Positions 59,442-64,000 of a DNA stretch of 64,000 nt are shown one piece after another (the first letter of the stretch is position 1; each line of letters begins with the position of its first letter). The notes under the pieces were generated by a model, which was not told where the DNA came from, did not search any database, and saw only the letters and a program-made list of their open reading frames with translations. The stretch is from assembly GCA_964565895.1 (NCBI GenBank), contig CAZMGT010000008.1:16462-80461 (forward strand), in the 5' to 3' direction. Source of the stretch: CAZMGT01 sp964565895 (GTDB taxonomy: Bacteria; Armatimonadota; Zipacnadia; UBA1398; CAZMGT01). The position numbers were made by a program, and so were the translations under genes.

Positions 59442-62435
59442 CTAGTCTTCGCGGGCGAGCGTCTCGCGCAGCTTGCGCACCGCGCGGCGCAGCTCGTTTA
59501 GCTCGCGCTGCGTTTCGCGCTGGGCGTTTTCCGCGCGCTGGAGCTGTTGCTCGACGTGCGTGAGCAGTTGCTCTACGCCCTCGGGAAGCGGCGCGGGCGT
59601 AGCCTCGGGGGTGGGCGTGGGCGTTGGGGCAAGCGTAGGCGTGGGCGTTGGCGTGGCTGGCGGGGGCGTGGGGAGCGCGGTGGGGTGCTCGACAGCGCCC
59701 GCCTGGGCGAGCTCCTCGGGGAGGACGCTGGGGGCGTTGGGGTCGAGCAGAGCGAGCACGGCCTCGTCGAGCTTGCGCCGCATGACCACGCGCTTGCCGT
59801 TGGAGACGATGACCTGCTTAAGCTGGGGAATCTGCGCGCGTTGGACTTCGGACTGGAGGTAGATCGGCTCCACGTAAAGCAGGCTGTCCTCGATGGGGAC
59901 GACGAGGAGGTTGCCCCGGATAACGCGCGAGGCTTTGCTGCGCAGCATAAGCCATTGGGACATCGCCGAGTCCTGGTCGATAAAGCTCTCCACCTGCATC
60001 GGGCCGTAGACGGTTTTCTTTCTGGGGAACATGTAAACGACTGCTCTCGCGCCCTCGTTCTGGTCCCACCACGCGCCGAGCCAGGCGACGATGTTCATTC
60101 GGCGATAGTAGGTGAACGGAAGCATGAGGACAAACTCCGGCTCTTTCTTCCCGGGAAGCCGGATGACGACATAGTAGGGGAGCATGGGGACCTCTTGCTT
60201 GGCCTCGGTGCGCGTTTGCCCTGTTTCGTCTTGGACGGTGGTTTCCACAACCGTATAGCGTTCGGTGGGCTGGGCCCACTGGTCGGTTTGTCCGTAGAAC
60301 ACCTCCGGGCGCTCCATGTGGTAGCGCTGGAGGATGGACGCCTGCGCGCGGAACAGGTCCACGGGGTAGCGCAGATGCCTGCGGATGTCCTCGGGCATTT
60401 CCTCGGCGGATTTGAACAGCGCGGGAAAGATTTTGCGCAGGGTTTGGACGATCGGGTCGTCGGGCTCGACGATGTAAAAGTTGACCTCGCCGGTATAGGC
60501 GTCGGTGACCACTTTTACGGAGTTGCGCACGTAATTAATCAGGGGCTGGCCCATGCTTACCCCGGTGAATATTTGGGCGGGGACGAAGCTGGCGTAGGGA
60601 TAGCGCGAGGTTAGCGTGTAGGCATCGTGGATCCAGGCCAGCCGCCCATCGTCGCGCACGACGAGGTATGGGTCGTGGTCGAAGGCTAAGAACGGGGCGA
60701 GGGTGCGCGCGCGCTCGGTGATGATGCGATGCATTAAGATGGCGCTGGTGGGGGCGATTTTGGCGCTGATCAGTAGCTGAATGTCGCGGTAGCGGATGGC
60801 AAACGCGAGGCGGCGCAGGCGGCCGCCCATGGCCACGTGTTTTTTCTTAGCTTCCTCGTCGTAGGTGCAAAAGACGTTTTCCGTGCCCTTGGGATAGTCG
60901 AACTCCTTCTCGCCGTTTGCGCCGACAATGACGTATTCGGGAACGGAGACGGGGCTGGGGCGGCGGACGAACGGCGAGCGGCGCTGCTCGCCGGGGGCGG
61001 GCTCGACCTCGCCGGGCTGGCGGCGCGAGCGGAACTCGCCGAAGTAAATCTGGGGCACGGTAAGCTTAAGCTCGGGCAAGGCGCTGACCGGCGGGACGCC
61101 GGAGAAATAGTAGATGGGCCGGCCCTCGGCGGTATAGTCGTTCACCGGGCTCATGGCCAGGCCATAGCCGTGGGTGTAGATGAGATGGCGGTTATACCAG
61201 CGGCGGCCCTCGGGCAGGCCGGCGATGTTTAGCTCGCGCGGGGCGAGGAGCACCTGGCGAATTTGGCCCCCGATGACGTAGCGGTCGACGTCGACATCGG
61301 TGAACTCATAGTAGGGCTGAATTTGCTGCTCCTGCATATATGTGTCGCGCAGGGGGCGGTGATCCCAGAGGCGGATGGAGTCGATCGTGGTGCGGTTTTT
61401 GGCGATGTCCTCGGCGGTGAGGTCTTGCGAGGCGGCGAAGTCCTCCTCGTCGAAGTTTTCGATGTCAAACGCCTGGCGCGTGGCGCGAATGTTGCGCTCG
61501 ATATAGGGCCGCTGCCGGGCGAGTTCGTTTCCCCGGACGACGAGCACGTCGAGCACGCGCGGGTAGATGGCGCTGGCCAGGATGCTATAGGCGAACACGC
61601 CAACGATGGCCCACCCCTGCAGGCGCACCTCGGGCCCAGTGTTCATGCGCAAAAGAAGCAACACGGCAAGCCCCAGGCAAAGCAAAACCATGGACCACAG
61701 AATGGGCAGGCGCCCGTGGACATCGGAGTAGGCCGCGCCGTAGATGAACTCGTTGTCGCGCAGGGTGAGCGCGTAGCGGGCAAGGAAGTAGCCCGCGCCT
61801 TTAAGGACAAGGATGAGCGCGCCGAGGATGGACAGGTGCTTAAGCGGCTTTGGGGTAACGCGCAGGCCGGCGGAGGTGATAAAGATCCGCTCCTCATAGA
61901 GGTAGACGAGCGCGGCGAGGATGAGGGTGAGCAGAAGCAACGTGCTTAGGTTGGAGAGCAGCCAGTTCAGGACGGGGAGGCGGAACACGTAAAACGCGAC
62001 GTCCTTGCCAAAAAGCTCGTCTTTTATGCCAAAAGGTGTGGCGTGGACAAACTGCAGCCAAACGCGCCACCAGCGCTGGGCAAAAAGGCCAAACAACAGC
62101 GAGAGAAGCACACAAGCACCGAGGATGAGGTGCCCGACGTAGGCCTCGACGGCGTCGCGATCGATATAGGCCAGCGCGCTTTGGCCGACGTAGTACTCCG
62201 CGCCGGTCTGCCGCCCGCGGGCACGGGTGAGGTTGAAGTAAAGCACGGCGAACGCTACGCCCGCGGCAACGACAAACAAGACAAACCGCGTGAGGAGGAT
62301 CTTAACGAGGACGCTATGGTAGCCGAGGGAGCGGAACCAGAGAAACTCAGTATAGACATAGCAGAAGCGATAAATAAGCAGGGCCACGATGGCCAGGAGA
62401 AAGACGCGAAGCCAAAACTTTGTGCCCGCTGACAT
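59442..62435 (-). CDS. UPF0182 family membrane protein
   Basis: 997 residues, normal for the family. Six to seven N-terminal membrane helices in the first 300 residues ('FLWFRSLGYHSVLVKILLTRFVLF' is the UPF0182 signature start) are followed by a large extracytoplasmic domain with 'YIERNIRATRQAFDIENFDEEDF', 'WDHRPLRDTYMQEQQIQPYYEF' and 'HLIYTHGYGLAMSPVND'. The C-terminus has a Thr-Pro linker and coiled coil (VEQQLQRAENAQRETQRELNELR). Function of UPF0182 is unknown. It is the second gene after a nuclease-family gene, 20 bases apart. Confidence 0.95.
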   Translation of the reverse strand: MSAGTKFWLRVFLLAIVALLIYRFCYVYTEFLWFRSLGYHSVLVKILLTRFVLFVVAAGVAFAVLYFNLTRARGRQTGAEYYVGQSALAYIDRDAVEAYVGHLILGACVLLSLLFGLFAQRWWRVWLQFVHATPFGIKDELFGKDVAFYVFRLPVLNWLLSNLSTLLLLTLILAALVYLYEERIFITSAGLRVTPKPLKHLSILGALILVLKGAGYFLARYALTLRDNEFIYGAAYSDVHGRLPILWSMVLLCLGLAVLLLLRMNTGPEVRLQGWAIVGVFAYSILASAIYPRVLDVLVVRGNELARQRPYIERNIRATRQAFDIENFDEEDFAASQDLTAEDIAKNRTTIDSIRLWDHRPLRDTYMQEQQIQPYYEFTDVDVDRYVIGGQIRQVLLAPRELNIAGLPEGRRWYNRHLIYTHGYGLAMSPVNDYTAEGRPIYYFSGVPPVSALPELKLTVPQIYFGEFRSRRQPGEVEPAPGEQRRSPFVRRPSPVSVPEYVIVGANGEKEFDYPKGTENVFCTYDEEAKKKHVAMGGRLRRLAFAIRYRDIQLLISAKIAPTSAILMHRIITERARTLAPFLAFDHDPYLVVRDDGRLAWIHDAYTLTSRYPYASFVPAQIFTGVSMGQPLINYVRNSVKVVTDAYTGEVNFYIVEPDDPIVQTLRKIFPALFKSAEEMPEDIRRHLRYPVDLFRAQASILQRYHMERPEVFYGQTDQWAQPTERYTVVETTVQDETGQTRTEAKQEVPMLPYYVVIRLPGKKEPEFVLMLPFTYYRRMNIVAWLGAWWDQNEGARAVVYMFPRKKTVYGPMQVESFIDQDSAMSQWLMLRSKASRVIRGNLLVVPIEDSLLYVEPIYLQSEVQRAQIPQLKQVIVSNGKRVVMRRKLDEAVLALLDPNAPSVLPEELAQAGAVEHPTALPTPPPATPTPTPTLAPTPTPTPEATPAPLPEGVEQLLTHVEQQLQRAENAQRETQRELNELRRAVRKLRETLARED

Positions 62436-62455
62436 CCAGGGGTTCCAATCGCAGG

Positions 62456-62953
62456 CTAGGTGTCGGGGTCGAGGTCCGCTTCCTCAATAATGCTGCGGAA
62501 GCGCTCGTCGGTGTCGTCCTCGCGGCCCTCTTGCTCGTCGGCGCCAAAGCTCACCTCGCTGGCGTGGAACGCGTGCTGGTCGAGGACCGCGCTGTCCACG
62601 TAAACCGGCGCGCCCAGACGCAGGGCAATGGCGATGGCATCGCTCGGCCGGGCGTCGATCTCGTAGCGCTTGTCGCCCGCGGTGAGGTGGATTACCGCGT
62701 AGTAAGTATCCTCGTGGAAGCGGTTGATGACGACGTCTTCGAGGGTCATACCCAGCTCGCGGATCATGTTCGCGATAAGGTCGTGGGTCATCGGCCGCGG
62801 GGGCTTGTGGTTGGTGAGCTCGAAGTAGATGGCCATCGCCTCGTTAATGCCCACGAGGATGGGGAGGACCATTGTTTCGTCGTTGTCCATGAGGATGACC
62901 AGCGGCTTGCGCCGGCGGTCGGCAGCGATGCGCTTGACCTTCATCTGGATCAT
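62456..62953 (-). CDS. Bifunctional nuclease family protein (DUF151)
   Basis: 165 residues from the ATG at 62953 (GAGG 13 bases upstream); an ATG three codons in is the alternative. The BFN core is present: 'MVLPILVGINEAMAIYFEL', 'RPMTHDLIANMIRELGMTLEDVVINRFHEDTYYAVIHL', and 'IDARPSDAIAIALRLGAPVYV'. The RPSDAIAIALR motif is diagnostic. An acidic tail follows. Members have reported RNase/DNase activity but the physiological role is unclear. First gene of a two-gene operon with UPF0182. Confidence 0.93.
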   Translation of the reverse strand: MIQMKVKRIAADRRRKPLVILMDNDETMVLPILVGINEAMAIYFELTNHKPPRPMTHDLIANMIRELGMTLEDVVINRFHEDTYYAVIHLTAGDKRYEIDARPSDAIAIALRLGAPVYVDSAVLDQHAFHASEVSFGADEQEGREDDTDERFRSIIEEADLDPDT

Positions 62954-63083
62954 TTTCGGTCAGCGACCTCTTTCCCTGCGCCAGACTAGCTCCGCACGCC
63001 CTCGCGACAATGGCCGATAGCGACGATGAGAGCGCAGGCGATGCGGCGCCCGCTGGGCATCAGTTGCTTGCCCTCGCTGGGGA

Positions 63084-63113
63084 ATTATAGCACAAGTGCG
63101 ATTCGCGCGCCAA
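63084..63113 (-). promoter_or_regulatory. Promoter of the nuclease-UPF0182 operon
   Basis: Minus strand: TTGGCG (63108-63113), 18-base spacer, perfect TATAAT (63084-63089), preceded by TGC for an extended -10. It gives a leader of about 125 bases before the ATG at 62953. Confidence 0.8.
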
Positions 63114-63184
63114 GGCCGGCGCCGCTGGGCCGGCGGACGCGTTTGCTCGGCGCAGGGGCTCTGGCGGCCGCGCAGGGTTTGCGC

Positions 63185-63601
63185 CTACCCCCGCGCGGAG
63201 ACGCCGGGGAAGAAGAAGGCGATCTCGCGCTCTGCAGCGGCAAGCGACTCTGAGGCGTGCACCGCGTTGCGCGGGAGCTCGCTGCCAAAGCGCGCGCGAA
63301 TCGTTCCCTCGGCGGCCTCGCGCGGGTCGGTTGCCCCGTTGAGGTGGCGCACGCGAGCGACTGCGTTTTCGCCCGCGACGACGAGGATAAGGCAGCGGCC
63401 GGAGGTCATGAACTCGATGAGCCCATCGTAGAAGTCCTTGCCCTTGTGCTCGGCGTAGAACGCCGAGGCGCGCTCTACGCTGAGCTGGGCCATGTGAGCG
63501 TACTCGATGCGTAAGCCGGCATGTTCGTAAACGGAAATGATCTCGCCGATGTGCCCGGCCTGGACGGCGTCGGGCTTGATGATCACCAGGGTTCGCTCCA
63601 T
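63185..63601 (-). CDS. ndk: Nucleoside diphosphate kinase
   Basis: 138 residues from the ATG at 63601 (GGGAGAC upstream); the longer frame upstream is not coding. The start MERTLVIIKPDAVQAG is the NDK signature. The catalytic His lies in NAVHASESL (canonical NxxHxSDS), and 'MTSGRCLILVVAGENAV' and 'GTIRARFG' match the family. It equilibrates NTPs and NDPs. Convergent to nothing here; divergent from the partial gene at the window end. Confidence 0.97.
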   Translation of the reverse strand: MERTLVIIKPDAVQAGHIGEIISVYEHAGLRIEYAHMAQLSVERASAFYAEHKGKDFYDGLIEFMTSGRCLILVVAGENAVARVRHLNGATDPREAAEGTIRARFGSELPRNAVHASESLAAAEREIAFFFPGVSARG

Positions 63602-63772
63602 GAGGCCGATGTCTCCCGGAAGAAATGTGGACCGCGTCGGGAGATGAAGTTCAGCGAGAGCGGGGGTTGATCCTCCAACGCGGCCCCCGGGCAAGGCTGC
63701 CCCGCGGGGGGAAAGGTAGTTTGCGCAGCGAGGCGAAGAGGTGGGCAGCGTTGCGCCGAGGAGGCGAGGGCA

Positions 63773-64000
63773 ATGGTTTTCGCTGCCGCGCTGATGTTCT
63801 GCGCCGCCCTGGGCGCGGCGGCCGGCGGGGGAGAGCCCGTCTACCTAAGCATTAAGGCGGTTAAGGCGCGGCCCGGGTGGTGCCGCGGGCAAGCAGAGCT
63901 GCGCATCCTTACCCACGGCGATGTGTGGCGCGAAAAGACGGGCGAGACGTGGCGCGGGGAGAACGAGTGGGAGGTTTATTTTACCGTCGAAAGCAGCGTG
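63773..64000 (+). CDS. Exported protein, N-terminal fragment
   Basis: 76 codons from an ATG at 63773 (GAGGAGGCGAGGG upstream) to the window edge. A signal peptide (FAAALMFCAALGAAAGG) is followed by 'EPVYLSIKAVKARPGWCRGQ' and 'WEVYFTVESSV', an extracytoplasmic beta region. Too short to identify. Confidence 0.6.
   Translation, partial: MVFAAALMFCAALGAAAGGGEPVYLSIKAVKARPGWCRGQAELRILTHGDVWREKTGETWRGENEWEVYFTVESSV

Overview
This is a G+C-rich bacterial chromosome segment, roughly two thirds G+C by eye, with frequent GTG and TTG starts. Three things point to a diderm: PilMNOP plus a secretin, several lipoproteins, and a protease-propeller protein that ends like an outer-membrane barrel. The envelope and carbohydrate genes look like those of a poorly cultured lineage rich in FAD-dependent sugar oxidoreductases, heparinase-like, GH141-like and DUF4091 proteins. 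With UPF0182 present, Armatimonadota is my best guess, but this is inference. A planctomycete-like or other candidate phylum is not excluded. I see no prophage, IS element, CRISPR array or rRNA.

Layout. 1-6918 (minus): a type IV pilus assembly operon read as ExeA-like ATPase, small HTH protein, PilZ, PilM, PilN, PilO, PilP, PilQ (PilQ runs off the window). 7262-10493 (plus): three overlapping genes for two probable lipoproteins and a 12-repeat NHL double propeller. 10578-20009: sugar isomerase plus DapB-like dehydrogenase, a GH43-like propeller, a four-cysteine small protein, a metallo-beta-lactamase-fold protein, an FAD oxidoreductase with PKD and golvesin-like modules, and a long KamA-type radical SAM protein. 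20010-28268: a four-gene plus-strand operon starting with a Tat-type DUF362 lipoprotein, facing a minus-strand pair made of a protease/propeller/barrel protein and a frameshifted, metal-ligand-depleted methionine aminopeptidase relative.

28534-48064: a polysaccharide and sugar-acid region (GH141-like beta-helix, DUF4091 protein, SLC13 and SSS transporters, FAD oxidoreductase, sugar isomerase, Tat propeller, heparinase II/III-like protein), with an amino-acid permease fused to two universal-stress domains and an LPG-synthase-type membrane protein. 48165-57618: valS, lon, clpX, clpP and tig on the minus strand, headed by seven tRNA genes (Pro, Gly, Arg, His, Arg, Lys, Leu) behind a strong sigma70-like promoter. 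57771-64000: a divergent LapA-like gene and lipoprotein, an A+T-rich interval with its own promoter and terminator (candidate RNA), UPF0182 and bifunctional nuclease genes, ndk, and the start of an exported protein.

The proteins form three working groups: pilus machinery with a c-di-GMP receptor; extracellular polymer breakdown, uptake and oxidation; and a standard protein-folding/proteolysis block co-oriented with tRNAs. The least expected items are the Map-like pseudo-enzyme, a propeller ending in a pseudopilin-like domain, an SSS transporter with an inserted beta-rich domain, and the unexplained transcription unit near 59 kb.
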